The notes under the pieces were generated by a model. It did not search any database and was not told the DNA's origin. It saw only the letters and a program-made list of their open reading frames with translations. A stretch of DNA of 64,000 nucleotides. Source: Owenia fusiformis (taxonomy: Eukaryota > Annelida > Polychaeta > Sabellida > Oweniidae). The stretch covers positions 23,200,184 to 23,264,183 of the forward strand of contig CAIIXF020000012.1 of the NCBI GenBank assembly GCA_903813345.2. The letters are read 5' to 3'. This document shows positions 1 through 11,162 of the stretch, piece by piece. How positions within the stretch are numbered: the first letter of the stretch is position 1; the number at the start of each line of letters is the position of its first letter. A program made the translations under genes and the position numbers.

Positions 1-291
1 TTCCCTCAAAACCTCACATAGAATATCTACCAGTGGTGCACCAGGTGATTGCCTTTTCTTCCACGCTGTTAGCAGGTCATATCCCCATAGTCTGGCTGAT
101 TTCCGCGTTTCCTGAATATTTTTCAGCTCATCATCCGTGAAATCAAGATGAATTCCAATGTCAGTAAAGTGGTCTCCAATTTGTGTGCCAATCTCTAAAA
201 ATAGCTTTCTATAAAATGTGTCGTCTATCTTGTTTTCAGTCCTTTCATGGCTTTCCATAGTTGTAGATACAAGATTAAAATCTTTTAGCAT
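1..291 (-). CDS. Death-domain protein, N-terminal part (runs off the window)
   Basis: The minus strand is open from an ATG at 291 (a second in-frame ATG is at 258) to the window edge, giving 97 or 86 codons without a stop. From about residue 30 the translation follows the death-domain pattern: FTDIGIHLDFTDDELKNI for the early helices, then RLWGYDLLTAWKKR with the conserved Trp, then a SPGAPLVDIL segment matching the last helices. Death domains mediate homotypic assembly in apoptosis and innate immune signalling in the cytoplasm. The frame is open upstream to a TGA near 325, and a CACAG just before the 291 ATG could be an acceptor, so more N-terminal exons are possible. Domain family is seen; the protein's identity and its other domains lie outside the window. 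Confidence 0.75.
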   Translation of the reverse strand, partial: MLKDFNLVSTTMESHERTENKIDDTFYRKLFLEIGTQIGDHFTDIGIHLDFTDDELKNIQETRKSARLWGYDLLTAWKKRQSPGAPLVDILCEVLRE

Positions 292-871
292 ATATGCTGT
301 GGATGTTTTTTGACAGAAGAGCTTCGGTCATCTCATTATGTCTTTTTCGTAACATTCATATTAATGAATCATTTGATTGGCCTTGGCCTTAGGGTCATCA
401 GTATCTGTGTCGCCATCATTTAGAACATCCATATTACTTTTCTGAGATATTGTTCAGCTTTTCTTCCATTCATTTTATATTAATATGTCCCAAGATGATG
501 ATATGTACATGTACAATTGCATTTAAGTCATGTGCCATGCATCTTGTTTTTGTCTTTATTTCAAATGTTCTGTCATACTAGTTGTATCATGATAACGAAA
601 CTGATGCCATGTCAATTGCCATTTGTTTCTGCTTGCTTATATAGTAAGTCATACAAATCCATAGAAATTAAAGATTCTTTGTACATCTATGCTACAAAAA
701 GAAGAATTGGCAATCAAAATACTGTAAAGAGCTGGCATAATTTAATTGTTGCAAAGTTGGATAAAATTCGGAGTAAAATATTTTCATATGTAACTTATCA
801 AATGTAATTTGTTCCTTTTACTAAAACTGATATATCTATTCAATTGATATGCATTATGTTGGTTAGAGACA
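292..871. other. Intergenic, nothing recognised
   Basis: AT-rich sequence upstream of the death-domain fragment. The 96-codon open frame at 517-807 has no domain or coding character and is probably chance. Confidence 0.5.
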
Positions 872-1246
872 TACAGGGTGGTCCAAAAATGGGACACTCA
901 TATTTTGAAAATAAGTATTGATTTTATTGCTGAAAACATGTTATATTATATCAGTGGATAGGGAAATTTGTTCCCTGTTTCTTTTTATCTAACAGCACAC
1001 CCTATTTTTGTGCCCTATCACATATTTTTTAATCCCCAGTCTTTATTAAACATTTTGTGCGAGGTTTTCCTTCATTTTTTAGGTCAGATCAAATAAAGTT
1101 GACAAAAAAACTTGTGATATACCAAATTAAAGATAATTAAATTCCCCATCCACTGGTATATAATATGACATGTTTTTATCATTATCATAACAATCAATAT
1201 TTACTTTTGAAATACAAGTGTCCCATTTTTTTGACCACACCCTGTA
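872..1246. mobile_element. Mariner-like MITE with long terminal inverted repeats
   Basis: Non-coding element of 371 bp (874-1,244) flanked by TA on both sides (872-873 and 1,245-1,246). It starts CAGGGTGGTCCAAAAATGGG and ends in the imperfect complement, ...CCCATTTTTTTGACCACACCCTG. The inverted similarity continues inward for about 110 bp: ACATGTTATATTATATCAGTGGAT on the left arm pairs with its counterpart near 1,145-1,175. TA duplication and CAGGG termini are typical of Tc1/mariner derivatives. No transposase frame is present, so it would be non-autonomous. Confidence 0.8.
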
Positions 1247-4200
1247 TATAATTTGCTTTGCTTAGTAACAAAATTCTCAGAAAATATAAAACACAGGAAA
1301 TATGTGACAAGAATACAAGGGGATCATAGATCAGAAAGTGTTTTTCAAGATTTTCAGGAAGTGTGACCAATTTTACAGAGATAAATCAATGGTATATGTC
1401 ATAAAGTTATATTGTTGCAATGACAAAAGATTTTGTGATGAAAAATAAAAAAGCACACCCAGTCTTAGAATCCTCATTTTTGTAATGTTCAATAACTTAA
1501 GACTTGAGATCTAATATGTACAAATCGTTTTAATGCAGTTTAAAAAGTAAAAGTCCATTTTCAACTGTTATTCATGATTTACTAAACCAATGCAACATGA
1601 CGTGTCACTGTGTAAGATAAGAAATGAGATATTTTGAAGTCACCTGAGCAGTCAAGAGTCTGTCAAAAAGGTTGTAACACATATTTCTCAAAATTGCATA
1701 TATTTTAAATGAACCTAAATCCCAAAGATATGATTGCAAATGAAACTCCTTCTCAAAAATATGCGTGTACATCCCTTATCATTGCTACCATACATTGTAT
1801 AAGGGGATTATAGATAGAGGATCAACCAAATGAAGTATTTTTAAGATCACTAATTATATCTGGATTTTGTTCAAATTATGTAGAAGATAAGAAATACAAT
1901 ATGTTATTGCTTTGGGAAATTTACTTTGCTTCTTCTAGCTTCTGATCAGGAAGCCATGTACAGTATACTTCGAAATAAAGGTATCCTATCGAAACAAGTT
2001 TGGGGGATATAAAGAACAGATTCATCCATACATACATCTTTATGTCTGTCCCTATGTCACTCTGTCAGGTCAATAACTCAAGAAACTAAAGCATGATTCA
2101 CATAGTCATTGCATGTCTTGATTTATTTGTCTGTGAATAACCAGCTTTTGAGTTAAAAAATAAAGTTTTTGAAAATCATGAAATTTTTGTAAAAATGACC
2201 TGCCCCACTTCATTGACCAAATTATGCGATGACATTCCATGAAAATATATAGTATAAAACATGAACATACTATTTCGGCCATCTTGAAAAATTCACCTTT
2301 ACTTTTAAGAAATATGTCAAAATGTAAATACTTAGACCAATGAAATTATACGTTGTGGCAGTTGATAATATATTTGCGAAAACCTAAAGAACTTAACACA
2401 TACCTTTGATGTTTTAAAATCCTGATTATTTGATTTTGTTTGGTTTATGATATTTGAAATACCACAGGTCCCTAATTGGTTCAAAATCTAAGCTTGGTTT
2501 ATGTGCAGGTTTATTTCCTGTTGTTCAACAAAGACTTGAGTTCTTAAAAAAGCCGTTTAAAATTTTGTTTGCATTTGAACTTAAAGTACTTTGAATAGTG
2601 TCTTACAAAAAACATGCTGAACGTGAATTGTGCATGGTAACTTTACTTTCTGTTTCGTTTTAGCTCATTTACTGATAGATGGTACTACTAGGATATAGCT
2701 ACTTTCCATTTTAATGAATATGCTCGTTGATATACACACTGAGACTCAGAGGCTAGTGTCTTGTACATAGTAATTTCTGCTGTAGAGAAAGCATTTTAAT
2801 CTCTTGAAAAGGACATGGGCTTTCAGTCAGGGGGGTGAGATTGCCCAAATTTTCTTTTAATGTAATTAGTTTTTAATTTGGGGGGGGGGTGATCATTGCA
2901 TAAAGAGCCAACACTTTTTTTTTTAAAGATTTGTTTTGAATTTTAGAAAAATTGATGTAGCTTCCTTCAAAATTGAGCTAGAAGCTTCAAATAAAAAGCA
3001 TTTTAAAGCTCTTTTCTTCTATCTAATGGTTCTATTTTTATTGGTTATGGTTATTACATAATAGAGCACACATTAATGGCAATTTTATGATTCACCAGAA
3101 ATGCGAAGGAAATGCTCTGAAAGCCCTTCGACCTGCACCTTCAACCTTCGACCTATTGGGTGTCCAAAAAGAACAGTTAATAGGAGCTATTTTTGCCGAT
3201 TTCGAAGAGCACAAGTGACTGATCTTGCAATGTTATAGACACCTTTAAGTTAACCCCCTCTAAGGGCTGAAGCTTGAGGTCATGGAATACCATGTAACAA
3301 GGAAATAAATTTTCTGTTTTAAGCATCTTTAGTATGGTACTTCATACTTTATCATTAAAGAGGGCAGGAACAATTTTTGAGAAGCCTTACATTTTCATGA
3401 TGTTATCATAATATGAAATCACACATGGCAATATATTACTAACACAAGCGACTATAAAACTGAAAAAGAAGTAAGCATAAAATTTCAATCTTATTTTCTT
3501 AATGGCTACTCATGAAACAGTTTAACTGTGTTCAATAAAGCTAGTGTACAGGTAAGTAAAATGCAACTGATTTGTAAATCAGCGCAGAACCAGAGTCTGA
3601 AAGATAACCCTCTTCTTGAGTTACCTAGAGTGTAGCATTTAACCTTGAATAAGGGCTGTACCGCAGGGAAGTCAATATGAATCTTTACAGTCTTAGCGAC
3701 ATTAGGTTCCTATCTTGGCATGAAGGTTACATCTGTTGGGAGAGCATCTTCCTGAGAGCAGGATGCACCAAAATAAACGCGTCTGCTTTCTGTGTTTTCT
3801 CCCCTCCTTTGGTAGAAATTATTGAAGAGTTCCAATGTGTAGGTTTGAGGTTGGTGTTGAGATATAAATACACTGATTCAGGGGAAAGTTACGACAAATA
3901 GTTCACATTGGAATATTACAAACACTTTTTGTAGAATATTTTGCCTGGATTTTTGCACCTGGATTATTCATAAATTACACAATACTTAGGTAAGTTCCTT
4001 ACTAAATATTTGCTGCTGATGCAAGTGTTTGATTATCTTCATTATTCTAGAATGTTAATCCATTCATCATTTACCTTTGCAAAAATATATTCCGAAATTA
4101 AGTTTTGCTTCTATTTTATCAGCATGTATTCTTTTTTCAGCATATATCTATCCTATCACTTTATCAGTTCACTTGAAGGAAATTGATCCTATAAAAATCT

Positions 4201-6053
4201 AGATCTTCTTAACAATTGAATTCAGAATAAATGTTTGTTTAATGCATTATGATAAAATCATTAATTCTAGATTTTGTTGTAGCATCCTCTCTTACATTTA
4301 TATAAATGTTCAAGTTGTAAACATACATTTATTTTGAATATATTATGAATAAGGCGTATGTGAAGATGATTAGGAGACAAAAACACAAAGGGCAACAGAA
4401 GACAGAATAGTAAAGAAATGCACCTAAAAAGCATGTATTAGGCAGTATATTAGTAACTACATGTGATAACATACATATAAATAAATGAGAGAGCAATTAA
4501 AACTATACAAACTCAGTATTGTCCCTTTATTATAATATAATTTATACATAAATCATTACAAGTTATAGCTGGTATATGATTCAATTGCACAGTCTCTTAT
4601 ACTTTCTCTCTTAAAGTTTCTTTTTAATATTCAAGCCCCATGATACTGGGAAAAAATACAGTAGGTGAAGTCCCAAGATGCATTGCTGTCATGTGACCTG
4701 GTAAAATATATTTTCTTGATCTAATTACAGATAAGCGACATTAAAGTCAGAACATGTATAACTGTATATAAAATATAAGAAGGAAACATTAGTTTTACCA
4801 AAAATAAGAATTCCCCAAATGTGTTTTTTGGACAATTGTACATGATTTTATAGTTTATAGAAATATTTGATTATATTTCAATGGTGTATAGAGATCTGAT
4901 TTGTGTTGTTTTAGTCTTGCCCTTTGTGCTGGTATTGGTAGGCATATAAAGTTTGTAATTTCAAGGAATTTCCATGATGAATTGTCATTTTTACTTTTAG
5001 GACAAAAATTAGAACCAAACATTTCATGAGACCACCTTCAGGGAGGGGGGTAGTGCTTGTCTGTATTGAGAAAATGAATATACATGTAAAGCATCCAGAT
5101 TGTGTGAAAAGATTATATAGTCAAGTAGAATATATTTCAAAGCATCCAAGCAATTTCACAGCTCATGGCATTATCAGCTTAGCTTCTACCTAAATCATGT
5201 TCAAAGACCTTGAAAAATTGATCATGGCATCTCAGAATGTACTATGTAAATAGTTCCATCCAGATGTAGATGGTAGTTTTACAGCACATTTTCAGAATGT
5301 AAACCAGACCACCAGTTTAATTTTCTGAAGAAAGGAATCAACTAATTTGTATCCCTCCTAAGAATAGCAGAATGCTAAAAATTCGTAAAATTCCAGAATG
5401 TGAATTCAAATACTGCAAATTTTTGAAAGTTTCAGTGCATTTGGACCAAAATTTGAATTTTCCTAATTTTCACTTCATGGTTGAAATCATTTACAAAACC
5501 AGTTATACTGACTTGGATTCTTCAACCAGTTTACCTATGGTGTACTTTAATATTTTGTTCATTACAAAATGTCAACAAACTCTGGAGTTTATGAGTAATA
5601 TTGCAAGCCAAGTTAGGCCAGTTAGCTAGTAGAGAGATTCATTGATTCAGCTGGTAAATATCTTACACAGCATTTTCAATACAAGAAAAATATCAATGTT
5701 TTTATTTTTATTTTGGAGAATGTTATTTTGGGCTCAACTCCTGTCAAAAGTATTACATGATTTTTTCCTGCTTAAATTATTATTAAACTTTTGTCACTTA
5801 TTTGTTTTGTTTTATGTAGCAGGGAAGTCTGTTTTGTAAATACCTGAATGGAGATGTATTTGAAATGATAATTTTGGACTTGTTATATTTTGAAAATAAC
5901 TGATAGATATTGGATAATTGTTAGGCACTAAGATCTATAATAAGACAACATATATATTGTAATGTTTTCATCTGTAAATTCCAGTGCCTTGATAGTTTCA
6001 GTGTTTTCATTCTTGTTTTATTTTTGCATGGTTATGATGTCAGTTTGGAGCTG
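1247..6053. other. Long intergenic stretch without recognisable genes
   Basis: About 4.8 kb of AT-rich sequence. Open frames at 3,677-3,901, 5,372-5,629 and 5,642-5,839 lack domain similarity, convincing splice sites or coding composition. There is a G10 run near 2,880, and CATGGGCTTTCAG at 2,813-2,825 shares a core with repeats at 25.7 and 48.0 kb. Confidence 0.5.
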
Positions 6054-6089
6054 CTAACCTTCAATCATGGCCAGTAGGTACCCAAAAAC

Positions 6090-6620
6090 AATGTGCAATC
6101 TGGATTGTTGCAATCTAACAATGTGAAAGTTAACATTGTTGCAATCTGCAATCTGGATTGTTGCAATCTGACAATGTGAAATATAACATTGCAAATTGTT
6201 GCAATCTGCAATCTGGATTGTACAATCTGTTTATACATCTCCGCTCAGAATGGCAACAATCTTAGCAATGTTGCAATGTGCAGATTGTTGCAATGTGTGC
6301 AATCTGCAATCTGGATTGTTGCAATCTAACAATGTGAAATATAACATTGCTGCAATCTGCAATCTGGATTGTACAATCTGTTTATACATCTCCTCTCAGA
6401 ATGGCAACAATCTTAGCAATGTTGCAATGTGCAGATTGTTGCAATGTGTGCAATCTGCAATCTGGATTGTTGCAATCTGTTTTATACTTCTCTCAGAATG
6501 GCAAACAATCTTAACAATGTTGCAATGTGCAGATTGTTGCAATATGGTTTATACTTTCAGAATCTAATATAACCTTAACATTGTTGCAATATGAATATTG
6601 TTGCAATGTGGATTGTGCAA
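6090..6620 (+). repeat. Left tandem array of ~109-bp unit (foldback arm)
   Basis: Four to five copies, some truncated, of a unit containing GCAATCTGCAATCTGGATTG, a TCAGAATGGC core and TTGCAATGTGCAGATTGTTG. The unit itself is rich in short inverted words (CAATCTG / CAGATTG), so it can fold locally. The same unit occurs inverted at 8.6-10.2 kb. Confidence 0.85.
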
Positions 6621-8619
6621 TGTTAATAATTAACATTATTATACAATATACACAATCTTTGTAATAGTAAACTATTTAGATGGTTACTTAATACCAAATA
6701 TAATGTGCAATATAATTTATTATGAACGTGCTGAAATATAGTTTTAATTAATTTCATTACTTTGTTTATTTTTTATTAAGAACTCTCTCTTTTGAAGTGG
6801 GAGAGTTGTATGTAGCCCCCATGCTTTGCTTCATCGTATCATATGTTGTTAATGAGATGCTGTTTCATGTGCAGTGTCTCCCCAACGTGTTATCTGCTCA
6901 TTAAGAAGAAATTAAATACTGTTCAAGATAATGAACATTAATTAACATGGCCAATGCAGAGCCAGTTGGAGTTACAGTGAAATGTAAACTTATTCAAACT
7001 TTGATTCATCCATATATCATAGGTGTTAGTTGAAATGAAGTCAATGTGAACATGTTCATATTTCTAAGTTGAAGGTTATAACATATCCAGGAAAAACAGT
7101 ATATCTTTCACGATTCCTATCATCATACAGCAGACAATTTAAGAGGCATGATGCCATTGCTGCAATAAAGACCATGAAATAAAGCAACATTTCAAAAAAT
7201 TCATGTTAACAGTTTTTGTCATGAATTACAGCTGATTCCTAAATGCTTTGAAAGCTCTGATTCAGACATTGAAATCAGTGTTTTACTTCACAGTGTCAGA
7301 TGTGGTATTCAGTGCTCAACCGGGAACACCACTTGCAACTAAGATTGTATTGTATCGCATTGTATTGTTATTATAGATGAATCATAAAAATCTCAGTCTG
7401 ATTTATTTTATTTCTTATATTGAAAATATAATAACATGGGATGCAATGTAATGATAACTTTTCCCAAACTTTTCCCAAACTGTTTGGATTTATCATGTAA
7501 TAAAATTTTGGCAAAAACATGTTATTCTGTTAATAATTTAAGATGTGAAGATTATGAAAATCTAAATATTATAAAGATATTATTCAACTTTTACTCAATT
7601 AACCTTTCTATGAAACCATGCCCCAAACTTCATAAATAGTCCAGGAGTAAACAAATGAAACAGAACAGATTATCCTAATGTTTCGGCTTGAAATTCTATA
7701 TCTCTGCTCATATGAGTATACTGGAAGATAGAATATCTATCAGCTATTTCAATGTTAGAGCTTTTTACACTTGCTCAATGCAGAGTTTTCACATTTCAAT
7801 AAGACATTTCCATTTTAAACTTTCTATTCTGCAAAGTCCTATATTTATCATTGTTATGTGATAACTAATAAATGTATCATAATTCAATCATTATGGAAAT
7901 TATGTGAACGTTTAAAATGCAAAAATTGTTCACTAAATATCAAGTGCGTCAATGAACAATATATGTACATAAAATTATATTCATTAATTTTGCGCTAACA
8001 AGATTTGCGAATGGTCTTTAAAAAAGTATCTTGTATCATTAGGAAATAAAGCATATTATTTTAGAAAATAGAAATCCTATCCGAAAAAGTTTTCAAAAGT
8101 TAATTACTTTAAACTCATCTCTAGTCTTTGATATCCTTTGAGAGGGGAATCCATTTAGGCCTATTCTATTTTCAAGATGACATCTGAATCCAAATTATTC
8201 ACTGGAAATCAAATTAGTTTCAACTTTTGAAATGTGTGTTCTAACAATGGTCATTGTCTATCAAAAAATAAAAGTGTTACCAACAATTGCCTGGTCAATT
8301 TTGATTTAACCCTTTACTGAAAGCAGGTGAGTGCACTCTGATCTGGTCAAAACTACAAATCCATCTAAAATCGATGACATCTTGTATCTCCGTCTTCAGC
8401 CTTTTGTTGTTTACAATTGTGAAAAGCTATAAGACAAAAGAGGATTATAGATTTAATAAATAAGGTCTCTCTTGGATTGAGCCTTTGGACCATCATAGAA
8501 CTCGAAACCCACAGCCATCCATTACGATACAATAACTTCCCTAGAAATACAATAGTTAAAAATACTATTAAAATAAGATAATTCTTTTGGAATATTAATA
8601 AAAGCAGTACTGTGAGTAA

Positions 8620-10170
8620 GATTGTTGGCCATTCTGAGAGAAGTATAAAACAGATTGCACAATCCAGATTGCAGATTGCACACATTGCAACAATCTGCAC
8701 ATTGCAACATTGCTAAGATTGTTGAGATTGTTGACCATTTTGAGACGAGAAGTAAAAACAGATTGCAGTTTGCACACATTGCAACAATCTGCACATTGCA
8801 ACATTGCTAACATTGTTAAGATTGTTTGCACACATTACAACAATCTGCACATTGCAACATTGCTTAGATTGTTAAGATTGTTTATTGAGATTGTTGGCCA
8901 TTCTGAGGGGAGAAGTATAAAATAGATTGTACAATCCAGATTGCAGTTTGCACACATTGCAACAATGTGCACATTGCAACATTGCTAACATTGTTAAGAT
9001 TGTTGGCCATTCTGAAAGGAGAAGTATAAAACAGATTGCACAATCCAGATTGCAGTTTGCACACATTGCAACAATCTGCACAGAAATTGCACAATCTAGA
9101 TTGCAAATTGCACACTTTGCAACAATCTGCACATTGCAACATTGCTAAGATTGTGAAGATTGTTGGCCATTCTGAGAGAAGTATAAAACAGATTGTACAA
9201 TCCAGATTGCAGTTTGCACACATTGCAACAATGTGCACATTGCAACATTGCTAACATTGTTAAGATTGTTGGTCATTCTGAAAGGAGAAGTATAAAACAG
9301 ATTGCACAATCCAGATTGCAGTTTGTGCACATTGCAACAATCTGCACATTGCAACATTGCTAACATTGTTAAGATTGTTGACCATTCTGAGGGGAGAAGT
9401 ACAAAACAGATTGTACAATCCAGATTGCAGTTTGCACACATTGCAACAATCTGCACATTGCAACATTGCTAACATTGTTAAGATTGTTGGTCATTCTGAG
9501 GGGAGAAGTACAAAACAGATTGTACAATCCAGATTGCAGTTTGCACACATTGCAACAATCTGCACATTGCAACATTGCTAACATTGTTAAGATTGTTGGT
9601 CATTCTGAGGGGAGAAGTATAAAACAGATTGCACAATCTAGATTGCAAATTGCACACTTTGCAACAATCTGCACATTGCAACATTGCTAAGATTGTGAAG
9701 ATTGTTGGCCATTCTGAGAGAAGTATAAAACAGATTGTACAATCCAGATTGCAGTTTGCACACATTGCAACAATCTGTACATTGCAACATTGCTAACATT
9801 GTTAAGATTGTTGACCATCCTGAGGGGAGAAGTATATAACAGATTGTACAATCCAGATTGCAGTTTGCACACATTGCAACAATGTGCACATTGCAACATT
9901 GCTAACATTGTTAAGATTGTTGGTCATTCTGAGAGAAGTATAAAACAGATTGTACAATCCAGATTGCAGATTGCGCACATTGCAACAATCTGCACATTGC
10001 AACATTGCTAACATTGTTAAGATTGTTGGCCATTCTGAGAGAAGTATAAAACAGATTGTACAATCCAGATTGCACACATTGCAACAATCTGCACATTGTA
10101 ACATTGAGAGAGAAGTATAGAACAGATTGCAATTCAGATTGCAGATTGTCAACAATCTTACAGAAAAAAT
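8620..10170 (-). repeat. Right tandem array of ~109-bp unit (foldback arm, inverted)
   Basis: Roughly 14 copies of the unit in opposite orientation to the 6.1-kb array. Several neighbours are spaced exactly 109 bp and others are shortened or lengthened by internal deletions. Each copy carries ATTGTTGGCCATTCTGAG, a GAGAAGTATAAAACAGATTG segment and ATCCAGATTGCAGTTTGCAC. The overlapping open frames on both strands here are translations of the repeat, not genes. Confidence 0.9.
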
Positions 10171-10263
10171 GCAATGTGTAAGTGATTTAACATAGGAGTC
10201 AATGGAGAAGCAAATTGTTTTCAGTTTGCTAGAGGTACCCTATTGGCCATAGCTACTAACCTT

Positions 10264-11162
10264 GGCCTTGCTTTCTCCCAACCCCAGCTAACCCTCTCTT
10301 TCATAAGTATAATTACTTCAGGGAAAGGAGAGTCATGGGCCTCACACTTGGCTATATCAATCAAACTTTAATTGTTATGTATCATATTGTGATAAAAAAA
10401 AGAAGAAAAAAAAATTGTGATACATAATTTTTGTTAAATGAACACAAACTGTTCAAGCCATTCTAGTTAAAAATTGTGTGATGAATATATTTGTCTCTCT
10501 AAGATTAAGACAATGCACTGTCATTGATAGACTATAAGGAAATGAGCTAATATAAAAGTCTCATTAAAATATTGTTGCTTAGCATTGGTTCTAAAAATAA
10601 TTGCTTTTGGGAAATATTCTCAAACTTTGCCACAAATTGGAAAAGTTGCTTCATTATAGACTAGTTATAAAAATGGCCCAGGTTAAAGCTCAAACTGCTC
10701 AAGTAACCAAGTGTCAGTGTTCACAGTGAGATATAGGTGACTTTATATTTGGGTGTTCTTACCTCACATCCCTTCCAAGGTTTGAAACTTTAATATTGTA
10801 TGTACCTTATTAGGTGAAATAAAGATTGTCTGTACCTTATTAGGTGAAATAAACTTTTTAGAGCAAAACATATTTCCGTTTAACTTAGCATGTATCATAA
10901 TTATCACTTTTTGATGCATGTAACAGATCTCTTTCAAATGTGTTCCACGAACATGATGTATATGAACTTTGGCCTGAACCTTATTTCTTCTTTCACCAAG
11001 ATGCACTTTAGAGTGTAAGACAAATGCTGAATGTTGAATATAATAATGTTTAAACAAAGGAACCTTAAAAACTAAAAAAAACAAAAACATTATGTATTTA
11101 GATAAATTGACAATTTTGACAACATTGCATATGCTTGGATATAGGAAATCATGAAAGATTGA
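10264..11162. other. Intergenic spacer with a short two-copy repeat
   Basis: Mostly structureless AT-rich DNA. TGTACCTTATTAGGTGAAAT is repeated at about 10,801 and 10,830 (29-bp spacing). The minus-strand frame at 10,764-11,090 runs through this repeat and shows no domain. Confidence 0.5.

Larger units (their letters stand above)
6054..10263. mobile_element. Foldback-like non-autonomous DNA transposon with 8-bp target duplication
   Basis: The sequence CTAACCTT occurs at 6,054-6,061 and again at 10,256-10,263, directly outside two inverted ends. The left end contains ATGGCCAGTAGGTACC (about 6,067-6,082) and the right end, on the opposite strand, ATGGCCAATAGGGTACC. Inside each end is a tandem array of the same ~109-bp unit in opposite orientation: 6,090-6,620 (short arm) and 8,620-10,170 (long arm). 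The ~2-kb centre (6,620-8,620) is AT-rich and non-coding. An 8-bp duplication fits hAT or P superfamily insertion; long terminal repeats built of subrepeats are the hallmark of foldback elements. Family assignment is inference. Confidence 0.65.

Noticed and set aside
3710-3790. tRNA-like words (GTTGGGAGAGCATCTTCCTG)
   Set aside because: No acceptor stem, T-loop or B box in the right positions.
6196-6567. 123-codon open frame with repeated CNLQSGL-type peptide
   Set aside because: It is a translation of the ~109-bp foldback-arm repeat; frames are open on both strands because the unit lacks stops, not because it codes.
8620-10170. Possible CRISPR array
   Set aside because: The repeats are ~109 bp, contiguous, without unique spacers, and sit in an intron-rich animal genome.
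8365-10174. About twenty overlapping open frames on both strands
   Set aside because: All are shadows of the inverted ~109-bp array; neighbouring frames are offset by exactly one repeat unit.
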